A stretch of 64,000 bases of DNA from Flavobacterium noncentrifugens (GCF_900100375.1 NZ_FNEZ01000004.1:248001-312000); one strand, 5' to 3'. Shown: positions 37,565 through 46,769, counted from the stretch's first letter. Numbers and translations are program-made. The notes: generated from the sequence alone by a model not told the origin.

Positions 37565-38605
37565 TTATTTTATAAATTCAATCTTTTGCGCTTCTTCAGC
37601 GTTTACGCTGTCAAAGAAACCTTGCTCGTTCATCCATTCATCGCTGAATACTTTGCTCATGTACCTTGAACCGTGGTCAGGGAAAATGGCGATAACATTG
37701 CTGTTTGCATCAAATTCGCCTTCTTCTGCATATTGTTTGATTGCCTGTAATACTGCACCAGAAGTATAACCTACAAATAAGCCTTCTCTTTTGGCGATTT
37801 CACGGGTCGCGTGCGCACTTTCTTCATCGGTTACTTTGATGAATTTGTCAATCAGATCGAAATCTGTTGCCGATGGAATCAGGTTTTTTCCAAGACCTTC
37901 AATTCTATATGGATAGATTTCATTGTTGTCGAATTCTCTGGTTTCGTGGTATTTTTTCAATACCGAACCAAATGCATCAACTCCTAAAATCCTGATGTTA
38001 GGGTTTTTCTCTTTTAAGAATTTTGCTGCTCCTGAAATCGTTCCTCCCGTTCCGCTGCAAGCGATAAGATGCGTAATTTTTCCATTGGTTTGCTCCCAGA
38101 TTTCCGGGCCTGTGGATTTATAGTGCGCATCAATATTGAGCTGGTTAAAATATTGGTTGATATAAACCGAACCTTTTGTCTCTTCGTACAAACGTTTGGC
38201 AACATTGTAATAAGACCGTTCGTCGTCAGCAGAAACGTTTGCCGGACAAACATAAACTTTTGCGCCCATGCTGCGAAGCATGTCAATTTTATCTCTTGAC
38301 GATTTTGAGCTTACTGCCAAAATGCAATTATAGCCTTTAATAATACTTACCATGGCAAGGCTAAAGCCTGTGTTTCCGGAAGTCGTTTCGATTATCGTAT
38401 CGCCCGGAGTTAAAATTCCTCTCTTTTCGGCTTCTTCAATAATATATAGTGCAATTCTGTCTTTGGTAGAATGGCCCGGATTGAAAGCTTCTACTTTTGC
38501 ATAGAAATTTCCTTCTAAATTTTCGGTCACTTTGCTAAGCTTAATCAGCGGCGTGTTCCCAATTAATTCCAGGACATTATTGTAAGCTTTTATTTCTTCT
38601 TTCAT
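37565..38605 (-). CDS. PLP-dependent cysteine synthase/cystathionine beta-synthase family protein
   Basis: This 346-residue fold type II PLP enzyme has its PLP lysine in [11 protein letters not shown]. The substrate loop is [13 protein letters not shown] and the phosphate-binding glycine loop is [10 protein letters not shown]. It could make cysteine from O-acetylserine or cystathionine from serine and homocysteine; the sequence does not decide. No C-terminal CBS domains are present. The start at 38605 opens [20 protein letters not shown]. An upstream in-frame start at 38635 adds ten residues and is less likely. It is preceded by a -7 box. Confidence 0.9.
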   Translation of the reverse strand: MKEEIKAYNNVLELIGNTPLIKLSKVTENLEGNFYAKVEAFNPGHSTKDRIALYIIEEAEKRGILTPGDTIIETTSGNTGFSLAMVSIIKGYNCILAVSSKSSRDKIDMLRSMGAKVYVCPANVSADDERSYYNVAKRLYEETKGSVYINQYFNQLNIDAHYKSTGPEIWEQTNGKITHLIACSGTGGTISGAAKFLKEKNPNIRILGVDAFGSVLKKYHETREFDNNEIYPYRIEGLGKNLIPSATDFDLIDKFIKVTDEESAHATREIAKREGLFVGYTSGAVLQAIKQYAEEGEFDANSNVIAIFPDHGSRYMSKVFSDEWMNEQGFFDSVNAEEAQKIEFIK

Positions 38606-38658
38606 AAAAAAATAGTTAATCAAGGTAAATCTCAATTTTCATTGACCTCAAATCCTTG

Positions 38659-38666
38659 CAAATTTA
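38659..38666 (-). promoter_or_regulatory. -7 element (TAAATTTG) for the cysteine-synthase-family gene
   Basis: This is an exact TAnnTTTG on the minus strand, 53 bases before the ATG at 38605. It lies in the 76-base gap after the peptidase gene. Confidence 0.5.
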
Positions 38667-38681
38667 ACAAAAAAATTCTAA

Positions 38682-40817
38682 TTAGATTTTTATTTTTTCC
38701 AAATCTAATAAAAAACTGAATTCCTTGGCGACTTCCTTTAACGCTTCAAACCTTCCCGAAGCGCCACCGTGCCCTGCATCCATGTTGGTATCGAGGAACA
38801 AAATATTTTTATCTGTTTTCAGGGCCCTGAGTTTTGCCACCCATTTCGCTGGTTCCCAATACTGTACCTGGGAATCGTGCAAGCCTGTCGAAACATACAT
38901 ATTTGGATAATCCTGTGACACGACATTGTCATAAGGCGAATACGACTTCATGTAATCGTAATATTTTTTAACGTTTGGATTTCCCCATTCGTCATATTCC
39001 CCGGTTGTAAGCGGTATGCTGTCGTCTAGCATTGTCGAAATCACATCTACAAAAGGCACCTGAGCAATCACACCATGGTACAATTGCGGTTCCATATTAA
39101 CGATGGCACCCATAAGCAAACCTCCTGCAGAACCGCCTTCGGCGTACAAATGCTCTGGCGAGGTAAATTTTTCGGCAATGACAAATTTTGAGCAATCAAT
39201 AAAATCTGTAAACGTATTTTTCTTTTTTAACAACTTTCCGTCTTCATACCAATGGCGGCCGAGTTCTTCGCCTCCGCGGATGTGCGCAATCGCATAAACG
39301 AATCCGCGATCAAGCAGTGACAAACGCGCTGATGAAAAATAAGCATCCATCGAAGCGCCATAAGATCCGTAAGCGTAAAGCAAAAACGGGTTGCTTCCGT
39401 CTTTTTTAAGGCCTTTTTTATACACTACAGAAATTGGTATTTTCGTTCCGTCATTGGCTGTAGCCCAGATTCGCTCCTCAATATAGTTATTTTTATCGAA
39501 TTTGCCTCCAAGAACCTGCTGTTCTTTTTTGACTTCCTTCGTTTTGGTCTTCATGTTAAAGTCGATTACCGATGACGGCGTTGCCATGGATTGATAGCTG
39601 TAACGCAGGATCTCGGTATCAAAATCGACATTTGTAGTCGTAAAAGCAGTATACGTTTCGCTTTCGAAAGGCAAATAATACTCGCCTTTTCCGCTCCACG
39701 GCATGATCCGGATTTTATGCAGTCCGTTCGAGCGTTCTTCCACAACGAGATAATCTTTAAAAATTTCAATGTCTTCAAGTAAAACATCGGTGCGATGCGG
39801 AATCACATCAATCCAATTGTCTTTTGAAGTCGCATTTTCAGGCGTTTTCATCAATTTGAAATTTTCCGCTTTGTCTTTATTGGTTACAATATAAAAGCTG
39901 TCGCCGAAGTGCGAAATGCCATATTCGAGTCCGCGTGTCCTTTTCTGGAACACTTTAAATTTATCGTCTGGTTTATCCGCTGGCAGAATCTGAAATTCGG
40001 TTGTTAGTGTGCTCGAAGACAAAATCACAATATATTTTCTCGATTTTTCTTTGCTTACAGAAACATCAAACGTTTCGTCTTTTTCATGAAAAACCAACAC
40101 ATCATCGTTTTCAACTGCTCCAATTTTATGTTTGAAGACTTTATCCGAACGCAACGTCACTAAATCTTTTCTTGTATAAAAAATCGTCTGATTGTCATTC
40201 GCCCAAACCGAGCTTCCGGTCACATTTTCGATCTTATCAGATAAAATTTCACCAGTCTGCAGATTTTTTACCTGAATCGTAAAAATCCGTCTTCCAACAA
40301 TGTCGGTTCCAAATGTCGCAAACTTATTGTCCGGACTAATGCTCATTCCGCCAAGCTGGAAATAAGAATGCCCTTTTGCGAGTTCGTTGCAATCGAATAA
40401 AATTTCTTCATTCTCCTCTAAACTGCCTTTTTTCCGGGAATAAATCGGGTAATCTTTTCCGGTTTCAAAACGCGTGATGTAAAAATAACCGTTGTATAAA
40501 TAAGGAACAGAAGCATCGTCTTCCTTGATGCGGGCTTTCATTTCCTCAAACAAATCGCTTTGGAATTGCTTGGTCGAGGCCGTCATGGCATTGTAGTAAT
40601 CATTTTCTTTATTCAGGTAATCGATCACTTCGGGGTTTTCACGTTGGTTGAGCCAAAAATAATTGTCAGTTCGCTTGTCGCCGTGTTTTTCTAAAATGGT
40701 GGGTTTAATTGTGGCAATTGGTGCTTTAACGGTTTCTGACATTGAAATGTTTTTGTTTTGAGGATAAGATGATGCAAAAATAACACAAAGGCTACTGATG
40801 GCGATGGTATTTTTCAT
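38682..40817 (-). CDS. S9 family oligopeptidase (oligopeptidase B type)
   Basis: This 711-residue prolyl-oligopeptidase-family serine peptidase has an N-terminal beta-propeller (about 75-430) and a C-terminal alpha/beta-hydrolase. The catalytic triad is visible: Ser in EGGSAGGLLMG, Asp in GLHDSQVQYWEP and His in MDAGHGGASGR. HIRGGEELGRHWYEDGK is characteristic of oligopeptidase B, which cuts after basic residues in short peptides. The first 25 residues are a weak signal peptide (MKNTIAISSLCVIFASSYPQ). A start at the internal ATG at 40742 (MSETVKAP) would give a cytoplasmic protein of ordinary length, so location is uncertain. Confidence 0.9.
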   Translation of the reverse strand: MKNTIAISSLCVIFASSYPQNKNISMSETVKAPIATIKPTILEKHGDKRTDNYFWLNQRENPEVIDYLNKENDYYNAMTASTKQFQSDLFEEMKARIKEDDASVPYLYNGYFYITRFETGKDYPIYSRKKGSLEENEEILFDCNELAKGHSYFQLGGMSISPDNKFATFGTDIVGRRIFTIQVKNLQTGEILSDKIENVTGSSVWANDNQTIFYTRKDLVTLRSDKVFKHKIGAVENDDVLVFHEKDETFDVSVSKEKSRKYIVILSSSTLTTEFQILPADKPDDKFKVFQKRTRGLEYGISHFGDSFYIVTNKDKAENFKLMKTPENATSKDNWIDVIPHRTDVLLEDIEIFKDYLVVEERSNGLHKIRIMPWSGKGEYYLPFESETYTAFTTTNVDFDTEILRYSYQSMATPSSVIDFNMKTKTKEVKKEQQVLGGKFDKNNYIEERIWATANDGTKIPISVVYKKGLKKDGSNPFLLYAYGSYGASMDAYFSSARLSLLDRGFVYAIAHIRGGEELGRHWYEDGKLLKKKNTFTDFIDCSKFVIAEKFTSPEHLYAEGGSAGGLLMGAIVNMEPQLYHGVIAQVPFVDVISTMLDDSIPLTTGEYDEWGNPNVKKYYDYMKSYSPYDNVVSQDYPNMYVSTGLHDSQVQYWEPAKWVAKLRALKTDKNILFLDTNMDAGHGGASGRFEALKEVAKEFSFLLDLEKIKI

Positions 40818-40887
40818 CTAAATATTTGTGGTATTTCAACTTGCAATTTAGTAATTTCACGGCTCAGAAACTATAAAATTTATAAAC

Positions 40888-41211
40888 ATGTTTGGAGACC
40901 TGATGGGAATGATGGGCAAGCTTAAAGAAGCCCAGCAAAAAGTAGAAGAAACAAAAAAGCGCCTCGACACGGTACTGATTGATGAACAGAGCAATGACGG
41001 TTTATTAAAGGTGACTTTAACCGCAAATAGAGTCCTAAAATCTGTTGCAGTTGCAGACGAATTGCTCGAAGACAAAGAGCAGCTTGAAGATTATCTGGTG
41101 CTAGTTATGAACAAAGCGATTGCACGCGCCACCGCTATAAATGAAGCCGAATTGGCCGCGGCAGCTCAAGATGGCATGCCGGACATTCCGGGAATGGATC
41201 TGTTTAAATAG
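40888..41211 (+). CDS. YbaB/EbfC family nucleoid-associated protein
   Basis: This 107-residue small DNA-binding protein of the YbaB/EbfC family forms dimers. The sequence has the typical helix ([23 protein letters not shown]), the beta-hairpin core ([18 protein letters not shown]) and a C-terminal helix. Family members bind DNA with little specificity and organise the nucleoid. In many bacteria the gene is next to dnaX-recR, which is not so here. It is divergent from the oligopeptidase gene by 70 bases. Confidence 0.92.
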   Translation: MFGDLMGMMGKLKEAQQKVEETKKRLDTVLIDEQSNDGLLKVTLTANRVLKSVAVADELLEDKEQLEDYLVLVMNKAIARATAINEAELAAAAQDGMPDIPGMDLFK

Positions 41212-41213
41212 TC

Positions 41214-41308
41214 AAAAGTCTGAAAGTCAAAAGTCGAAAGAATATACTTTGCGTATAAGCTTTCGACTTTCATTTGTCTTTTTTTTTGACTTTCCGACTT
41301 CAGACTTT
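41214..41308 (+). repeat. Nested inverted repeats in the ybaB-ltaE spacer
   Basis: Repeats of the AAAGTC type (AAAGTCTGAAAGTC, AAGTCGAAAG) on the left are mirrored by CTTTCGACTT and GACTTCAGACTTT on the right. Together they form a long imperfect hairpin in a convergent spacer, with a T9 run in the right half. Confidence 0.65.
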
Positions 41309-41309
41309 C

Positions 41310-42335
41310 TCAAAAAACCATCTTCCCCAAAGCTTCCAAAACATACGAATGCATGACTTCCTTATAATCAAGATGTGTTACAATCCGCAGTTTCCCCTGT
41401 CCCATCGAACTAATCGCAATGTTTTTCTGCTTTAATTTTTCGATGACGAGGTTTTCATCCAGTCTTGGGCGAACGGAAAAAATCAGGATGTTCGTTTCAA
41501 TCGGTTCGACTTTATCAACCCAGTTTAATCTTTGCAGTAAGGCACCAAGTTCTTTCGCGCGACGGTGGTCGTCTTCGAGTCTTCCAACGTGGTTGTTGAG
41601 TGCGTAAATTCCGGCTGCAGCCAAATATCCGGCCTGTCGCATGCCGCCGCCCAATATCTTCCGAACGCGAAAAGCACGATTAATCGTCGCCTTATCCGAT
41701 ATCAAAACCGAACCGATCGGCGCGCCTAAACCTTTACTCAAACACACCGAAATCGTATCAAACAGCTGCCCGTAAATCCTCGGATTGTCGCGTTTTACAA
41801 CCAAAGCATTCCAGATCCGCGCGCCATCCAGATGAAATTTCAGGTTATTTGCATCGCAAACGGCTTTGATTTTCTTCAGTTCTTCAATGTCATAACACGC
41901 GCCGCCGCCTTTGTTCGTCGTGTTTTCCACACAAACCAAACTCGTCAGCGGACTGTGGTAAAATTCGGGCGGATTGATTGCAGAAGCGACTTGTTCAGCC
42001 GTAATCATGCCACGGTTTCCATCGAGCAAATTACACGAAACCCCGCTGTTAAACGACACGCCACCGCCTTCATAATTGTAAACATGTGCCCATTTGTCAG
42101 CGATCAATTGTTCGCCGGGCTGCGTTAAAAGCTTAATAGCGGTTTGGTTTGCCATTGTTCCCGAAGGAAAAAACAACGCGCTTTCCATCCCAAAAATATT
42201 CGCGACTTTTGCCTCCAACTCATTGACTGTCGGGTCTTGCTTGTAAACATCGTCGCCCACTTTTGCCTGAAACATGTATTGCAACATTTCCGGCGTTGGT
42301 TTGGTCACAGTATCGCTTACTAAATTTATTTCCAT
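41310..42335 (-). CDS. ltaE: Low-specificity L-threonine aldolase
   Basis: This 341-residue fold type I PLP enzyme cleaves L-threonine or allo-threonine to glycine and acetaldehyde. The PLP lysine is in VCLSKGLGAPIGSVL (about residue 205). LVCVENTTNKGGGACY and FHLDGARIWNALV supply the other cofactor contacts. It starts MEINLVSDTVTKPTPEML, as in other family members. It is not linked to the thr operon but consumes the same amino acid, and gcvT elsewhere in the window uses the glycine product. Confidence 0.92.
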   Translation of the reverse strand: MEINLVSDTVTKPTPEMLQYMFQAKVGDDVYKQDPTVNELEAKVANIFGMESALFFPSGTMANQTAIKLLTQPGEQLIADKWAHVYNYEGGGVSFNSGVSCNLLDGNRGMITAEQVASAINPPEFYHSPLTSLVCVENTTNKGGGACYDIEELKKIKAVCDANNLKFHLDGARIWNALVVKRDNPRIYGQLFDTISVCLSKGLGAPIGSVLISDKATINRAFRVRKILGGGMRQAGYLAAAGIYALNNHVGRLEDDHRRAKELGALLQRLNWVDKVEPIETNILIFSVRPRLDENLVIEKLKQKNIAISSMGQGKLRIVTHLDYKEVMHSYVLEALGKMVF

Positions 42336-42395
42336 ATTCTCAAACAGATGTCTTATTTTTGTGCCACAAAAGTGACAGAAATTTTTTATTTTTGA

Positions 42396-42500
42396 AGCTG
42401 TTTCCCGCTATCCGCTGCAATCTTTTCATTGCTTCAGCCCTGTCTTTCAAAGAAGTGCATCAAGGCAATAAAAAGGATTTCCGCTGCTATCGGGGCTAGG
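42396..42500 (-). repeat. Interspersed intergenic repeat, copy C
   Basis: Read on the minus strand it starts CCTAGCCCCGATAGCAGCGG, then AATCCTTTTTATTGCC, a longer variable centre, GCAATGAAAAGATTGCAGC and GGATAGCGGGAAACAGCT. Block order agrees with copies A and B, with a different loop. It lies between ltaE and prfB. Confidence 0.75.
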
Positions 42501-42542
42501 CCATTCTGCACCAAAACAACTAACGACAAAATTACACTATTT

Positions 42543-43644
42543 ATGACAAATACCGAACAAATAAAAGGTATTGTAGAGCGCCTTGGTGCGTTGAGGAGGT
42601 ATCTTTGACATTGATGCCAAGCTTGTAGAAATTACCAACGAAGAGGAAAAAACCTTTGCACCCGACTTTTGGAACAACGCCAAAGAAGCCGAAATCATTG
42701 TCAAGAACCTGAGAACCAAAAAGAAATGGGTCGAAGATTATAACAAAGCCATCGATATGGCCGATGAATTGCAATTGGCCTATGAATTTTACCGCGAAGG
42801 CGAACTTTCGGGCGAAGAACTCGACGAACAATACGAAAAAACCAACACTTTAATCGAAAACATCGAATTCAAGAACATGCTTTCCGATGAAGGCGATTCT
42901 TTGAGTGCGGTGTTGCAAATTACTGCCGGAGCTGGTGGCACCGAAAGTTGCGACTGGGCTTCCATGCTCATGCGCATGTATATGATGTGGGGCGAAAAGA
43001 ACGGTTACAAGATCAAGGAACTCAATTTTCAGGAAGGCGAAGTTGCCGGAATCAAAACCGTCACGCTCGAATTTGAAGGTGATTATTCTTTCGGATATTT
43101 GAAAGGCGACAACGGCGTCCACCGATTGGTGCGCATCTCGCCTTTTGATTCTAACGGAAAACGCCACACTTCTTTCGCCTCGGTTTACATTTATCCGCTT
43201 GTCGACGATTCGATTGAAATCGAGATCAATCCCGCCGACATTGAAATCATTACGTCACGTTCCAGTGGCGCAGGTGGGCAAAACGTCAACAAAGTCGAAA
43301 CAAAAGTGCAGCTTTTCCACAAGCCTACCGGAATCCAGGTGCAGTGTTCGGAAACACGTTCGCAACAGGACAACCGACAGCGTGCGATGCAAATGCTAAA
43401 ATCGCAATTGTACGAAATCGAACTCAAAAAGCAAATGGCGCAGCGTGCCGATATCGAAGCCAGCAAGATGAAAATCGAATGGGGATCGCAGATCAGGAAT
43501 TATGTGATGCATCCTTACAAACTCGTGAAAGATGTCAGGACAAGCCACGAAACCAGCGACGTAGAAGGCGTTATGAATGGCGACATTGACGAGTTTTTGA
43601 AGGCGTATTTGATGATGATGGGACAGAAAGAGGAAGATAATTAA
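42543..43644 (+). CDS. prfB: Peptide chain release factor 2 (programmed +1 frameshift)
   Basis: RF2 recognises UGA and UAA and releases the finished peptide. The product is 366 residues from two joined segments, 42543-42605 and 42607-43644. The first 21 codons end in AGG AGG TAT CTT, followed by in-frame TGA (42606-42608) and C. Skipping the T at 42606 gives CTT GAC and continues the RF2 frame. The internal Shine-Dalgarno-like AGGAGG three bases before CTT, and the slippery CTTTGAC, are exactly the elements of the known autoregulatory frameshift. The SPF specificity tripeptide (RISPFDS) and the catalytic [12 protein letters not shown] motif are present. This is therefore not a truncation. Confidence 0.96.
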
Positions 43645-43683
43645 AAATTTACAATAATCAGTGTTTTTACATTCAAGGAAATA

Positions 43684-43715
43684 AAAAAAGGCTTCAATAA
43701 TTTGAAGCCTTTTTA
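43684..43715. terminator. Terminator after prfB
   Basis: AAAAAGGCTTCAAATAATTTGAAGCCTTTTT-type stem: AAAGGCTTCAA pairs with TTGAAGCCTTT and is followed by T's. It serves the convergent prfB and flavin-nucleotide-binding protein genes. Confidence 0.8.
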
Positions 43716-43768
43716 GCGATTGACATTTCCTTTCATGATCAATTATACATTATCAATCAGCTTTAAAT

Positions 43769-44305
43769 TTACGGAATAATTTTCCCTTCAATAGAATCGT
43801 CATAAGTCTCGCCTACAACTGCGCCATAAGCCCTTTTTGCCATACCAACGAGAATGTTGTGTTTGGTGTCCCAGTAATACCCTTCGGTTGGGATGATCCT
43901 GATGACGGTAATCCTCGGATCGTCTTTTCCTTCGGTAAACCAGGTTTTCATGATCGGATCCCAAAGTTCGTCGATTTTGGTTTTGTCAGTCGAAATCTCA
44001 GCTTTGCCATACACGCTTAAAAAGTCGCTGTAACTTGAGCCTTGAAATAGCAATTGTACTGCCGAATCTTCTTCAAGTTCTTTGTTTTTATGGCTGTCAT
44101 TAGCACTCAGGAACCAGAAATTTGCATTGTCATCAATTTTTTCGGGTGCCATTGGGCGTGAAGAAAAACTTCTTCCGGTCTGTATCTTCGTACAAAAAAA
44201 GCACGATCCGGCTTTTCCTGCCAATGTTCTGATCTTTTCGATGGCTTCGTCGCCAAACAAATTTTCAAAATTATCTTCTTTTTGGTTTTTGTTGATGCTG
44301 TCCAT
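43769..44305 (-). CDS. Pyridoxamine 5'-phosphate oxidase family protein (general stress protein 26-like)
   Basis: This protein is 178 residues from the ATG at 44305. It has a split-barrel FMN-binding fold: FFCTKIQTGRSFSSRPMAPEKID near residues 37-56, NFWFLSANDSHK, and AVQLLFQGSSYSDFLSVYGKAEI. The pattern fits the general stress protein 26 (Pyrid_ox_like) group rather than true PdxH. The substrate is unknown; a flavin- or F420-dependent redox role is inferred. The open frame continues upstream to 44440, but that part would overlap the divergent hydrolase gene and is not conserved-looking. Confidence 0.85.
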   Translation of the reverse strand: MDSINKNQKEDNFENLFGDEAIEKIRTLAGKAGSCFFCTKIQTGRSFSSRPMAPEKIDDNANFWFLSANDSHKNKELEEDSAVQLLFQGSSYSDFLSVYGKAEISTDKTKIDELWDPIMKTWFTEGKDDPRITVIRIIPTEGYYWDTKHNILVGMAKRAYGAVVGETYDDSIEGKIIP

Positions 44306-44424
44306 AATTGTGGTTGTTTTGTTTTCTATAAAGATAATCAACGAGCAGATCGTTTTTTTTATACGATTGGATTGCAATGTTGCACGATTGCGCGATGGTC
44401 GATTATCTGTAAAAAACTTTTGGT

Positions 44425-44432
44425 TACATTTG
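44425..44432 (+). promoter_or_regulatory. -7 element (TACATTTG) for the EEP-family gene
   Basis: This is an exact TAnnTTTG match 20 bases before the ATG at 44453. It overlaps the upstream in-frame extension that begins at 44282, supporting the later start. Confidence 0.5.
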
Positions 44433-44452
44433 GATTTCAAATTTCTGAACCG

Positions 44453-45286
44453 ATGAAAAAAATTTTTTTATTGCTGATTTTTCCGATGCTTATGCACAGC
44501 CAGGACCTTAAAATTATGACCTATAATATTCGTGTGGATTTTGGCGGTGACGGCGCAAATAACTGGGAATTCCGACGTGATTTCCTCGCACAGCAAATCC
44601 AGTTTTACCAGCCTGATTTCATTGGCACACAGGAAGGAAAAGTGCATCAGCTGCAATACATCGACAGTACTTTGACCTATTATAAATTCATTGGCACCAG
44701 CCGCGACAATTCGAAAACTGAAGGCGAATTCAGCGCGATTTTTTACAATGAAAAAAAATTCAAACTGCTTGAGGAGTCGACTTTCTGGCTGTCGGAAACG
44801 CCTGAAAAAAAATCGAAAGGCTGGGACGCGGCTTACGAGCGCATCTGCACTTACGGGTTTTTTCAGGACATTAAGACAAAAAAGCAATTTTACGTTTTTA
44901 ATACGCATCTGGATCACATTGGCATAACTGCCAGAACCAACGGCGCAAAACTGATCCTTGAAAAAATGAAAGCCGTCAACACAAAAAACCTTCCTGTGAT
45001 TTTTACCGGGGATTTTAACAGCGAAACCACTTCTGACTCTTACAAGCTGATTTCCAAAGCGATGAACGACTCCAAAAACATCAGCCAGTCAAAACCTTTC
45101 GGGCCATCGGGAACCTTTAATAATTTTGAATTCCAAAAACCTGTAACCCTATTGATAGATTACATTTTTACATCAAAAAACAACATCACAGTCAATAAAC
45201 ATGCGGTTTTAAGCGATTCCAAGGACTGCAAATATCCATCAGACCATTTGCCGGTTTTTGCTGAAATCTCATTCCTAAAATCATGA
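44453..45286 (+). CDS. Endonuclease/exonuclease/phosphatase family protein, exported
   Basis: This protein is 277 residues from the ATG at 44453, with signal peptide MKKIFLLLIFPMLMHSQ. The EEP fold motifs are complete: MTYNIRVD, FIGTQEGK, NTHLDHIG, VIFTGDFNSETTSDSY and SDHLPVFAEI. It is probably a periplasmic or secreted phosphodiesterase. Substrate (sugar phosphate, lipid head group or nucleic acid) cannot be inferred from these motifs. The following DUF1697 gene overlaps by 4 bases (ATGA). Confidence 0.87.
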   Translation: MKKIFLLLIFPMLMHSQDLKIMTYNIRVDFGGDGANNWEFRRDFLAQQIQFYQPDFIGTQEGKVHQLQYIDSTLTYYKFIGTSRDNSKTEGEFSAIFYNEKKFKLLEESTFWLSETPEKKSKGWDAAYERICTYGFFQDIKTKKQFYVFNTHLDHIGITARTNGAKLILEKMKAVNTKNLPVIFTGDFNSETTSDSYKLISKAMNDSKNISQSKPFGPSGTFNNFEFQKPVTLLIDYIFTSKNNITVNKHAVLSDSKDCKYPSDHLPVFAEISFLKS

Positions 45287-45828
45287 AAACACACATCGCA
45301 TTGCTGCGCGGCATCAACGTGAGCGGACACAAAATCATCAAAATGGAACTGCTTCGGAAAGTTTTATCAGAATTGGATTTAGATAACATCAGGACTTACA
45401 TCCAAAGCGGAAACATCATTTTCGAAAGCAATTCATCGGATATTTCAAAGCTTGAAATGCAGATCGCAGCGAAAATCGAGGAACATTTTGGCTTTGTCGT
45501 TCCGGTGACGGTTGTTACGCCTGGCGAACTTTTTGCCATCATCAACAAAAATCCATACGCAAAAGCAACCCTTTCTGATGCGGCGCAGCCTTATGTTTCC
45601 TTTCTATCGGAAATTCCAAAAAATGACTATCTTGAAGTTCTAAAAACTATAGATTTTAAAGGTGATGCATTTATCAGCATCGACAAAACGCTGTATATAT
45701 GGTATTCTAATTTTGCCGGAAACAGCAAACTCAGCAATGCCATTATCGAAAGCAAACTCAAATTGCGGTCGACGGCCCGAAATTGGAAAACGGTCTTGAA
45801 GTTGTATGAATTGGCTACAGCCAAATAA
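45283..45828 (+). CDS. DUF1697 domain-containing protein
   Basis: This 181-residue protein opens with the DUF1697 signature (HIALLRGINVSGHKIIKMELLR, then YIQSGNIIFES). The C-terminal half has LRSTARNWKTVLKL. The cellular function is unknown. It overlaps the EEP gene by ATGA and so is translated with it. The adjacent gene pldA is convergent, with its stop directly after. Confidence 0.88.
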   Translation: MKTHIALLRGINVSGHKIIKMELLRKVLSELDLDNIRTYIQSGNIIFESNSSDISKLEMQIAAKIEEHFGFVVPVTVVTPGELFAIINKNPYAKATLSDAAQPYVSFLSEIPKNDYLEVLKTIDFKGDAFISIDKTLYIWYSNFAGNSKLSNAIIESKLKLRSTARNWKTVLKLYELATAK

Positions 45829-46737
45829 TTACAGCCATTCGGCCAATGAAATCCCGATGCCCACAGTGGTTTGGCGGTAATTGTAGTCGATCAGCGTTTC
45901 GCCATAACCATGCGATGCCTGCAGGTAGGCTTTTAAATTTCCCTTGATCGGATAGGACCATGAAAAGGTTAAATTGCCTCTGATTTTTGAACCAACGTCT
46001 AAATTGTGGCTCGCAATCAATGAATACACGCTTCCGTTTTTGGTATAGATTACATTGACATCGCCATGCCCGATGAATTTCGAAATATCGGGATTGTCGT
46101 CTTTGGTATCTTTAAGGCGAATCCAAGGGCGAATGTAAACGCTCCAGTCTTTGCGGTCGAATCCGGCGTGAAAAATAATCCGGTTCCAGCTTCTCGAAAA
46201 CGGCAGGCTTTTTCCATTTGATTGATGGTTAAACGTTACTCCGGCCATTCTGGCGCGAAATCCGAACAACTTGAAATTCAGCGGTGCATTTAAAATGATT
46301 TCAGGCTCATAATTGATTTCCCGAAACGGACGCGACATTTCATTATTATACAATTGCCAATGTGAAACCTGAGTATAAGCACCCCACAAATCGACATGAT
46401 TCCAGAAAAGTCCCTGGAAAATCTTCGTTTTAAAACTGATCTGGAACTTCGCTTCAATGTTGTTGAAATTTGTCCCCGGAGGCGCAACATAATCGGGATT
46501 GCCATTGCCTGAATAGGGTGTTTCGTTCGGCAGGTCGGAATATCTAAAAGGCAGAATGTAAATAGGTTTATAAGGTGTGATCAGGAAAGTTCCTCGAATG
46601 GCAGTCGTATCGAGTTCCCAGCGCTCGGTCATGCTGCGCATCTTAGTGGTGTTCGTTAAAAAGGTATTGACCTGTGCATATGTTTGAAAAGAAAGCAGAA
46701 TAAGAATAAGATATAGAAATTTCGGGAAATTTTTCAT
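45829..46737 (-). CDS. pldA: Outer membrane phospholipase A
   Basis: This 302-residue beta-barrel enzyme hydrolyses phospholipid acyl esters in the outer leaflet. The signal peptide is MKNFPKFLYLILILLSFQTYAQ. The catalytic motif FNHQSNGKSLPFSRSWNR gives His171, Ser173 and Asn185, matching the order of E. coli OMPLA His142, Ser144 and Asn156. The end of the barrel, VGIGISLAEWL, terminates in a hydrophobic strand. Gln precedes Ser here where E. coli has Glu, which is still compatible. A minus-strand -7 element lies 25 bases upstream. Confidence 0.92.
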   Translation of the reverse strand: MKNFPKFLYLILILLSFQTYAQVNTFLTNTTKMRSMTERWELDTTAIRGTFLITPYKPIYILPFRYSDLPNETPYSGNGNPDYVAPPGTNFNNIEAKFQISFKTKIFQGLFWNHVDLWGAYTQVSHWQLYNNEMSRPFREINYEPEIILNAPLNFKLFGFRARMAGVTFNHQSNGKSLPFSRSWNRIIFHAGFDRKDWSVYIRPWIRLKDTKDDNPDISKFIGHGDVNVIYTKNGSVYSLIASHNLDVGSKIRGNLTFSWSYPIKGNLKAYLQASHGYGETLIDYNYRQTTVGIGISLAEWL

Positions 46738-46761
46738 TTACGGATTGATATGGGATTGGCG

Positions 46762-46769
46762 CAAAATTA
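46762..46769 (-). promoter_or_regulatory. -7 element (TAATTTTG) for pldA
   Basis: This is an exact TAnnTTTG match on the minus strand, 24 bases upstream of the ATG. No -33 TTG is seen at the usual spacing. Confidence 0.5.

Noticed and set aside
41214..41308. AAAGTC repeats as a CRISPR array
   Set aside because: The units are only 6-10 bases, mirrored rather than direct, with no spacers and no cas genes.
42606..42608. In-frame TGA suggesting a prfB pseudogene
   Set aside because: The AGGAGG and CTTTGAC context is the standard programmed frameshift; the downstream frame is complete with the SPF and GGQ motifs.
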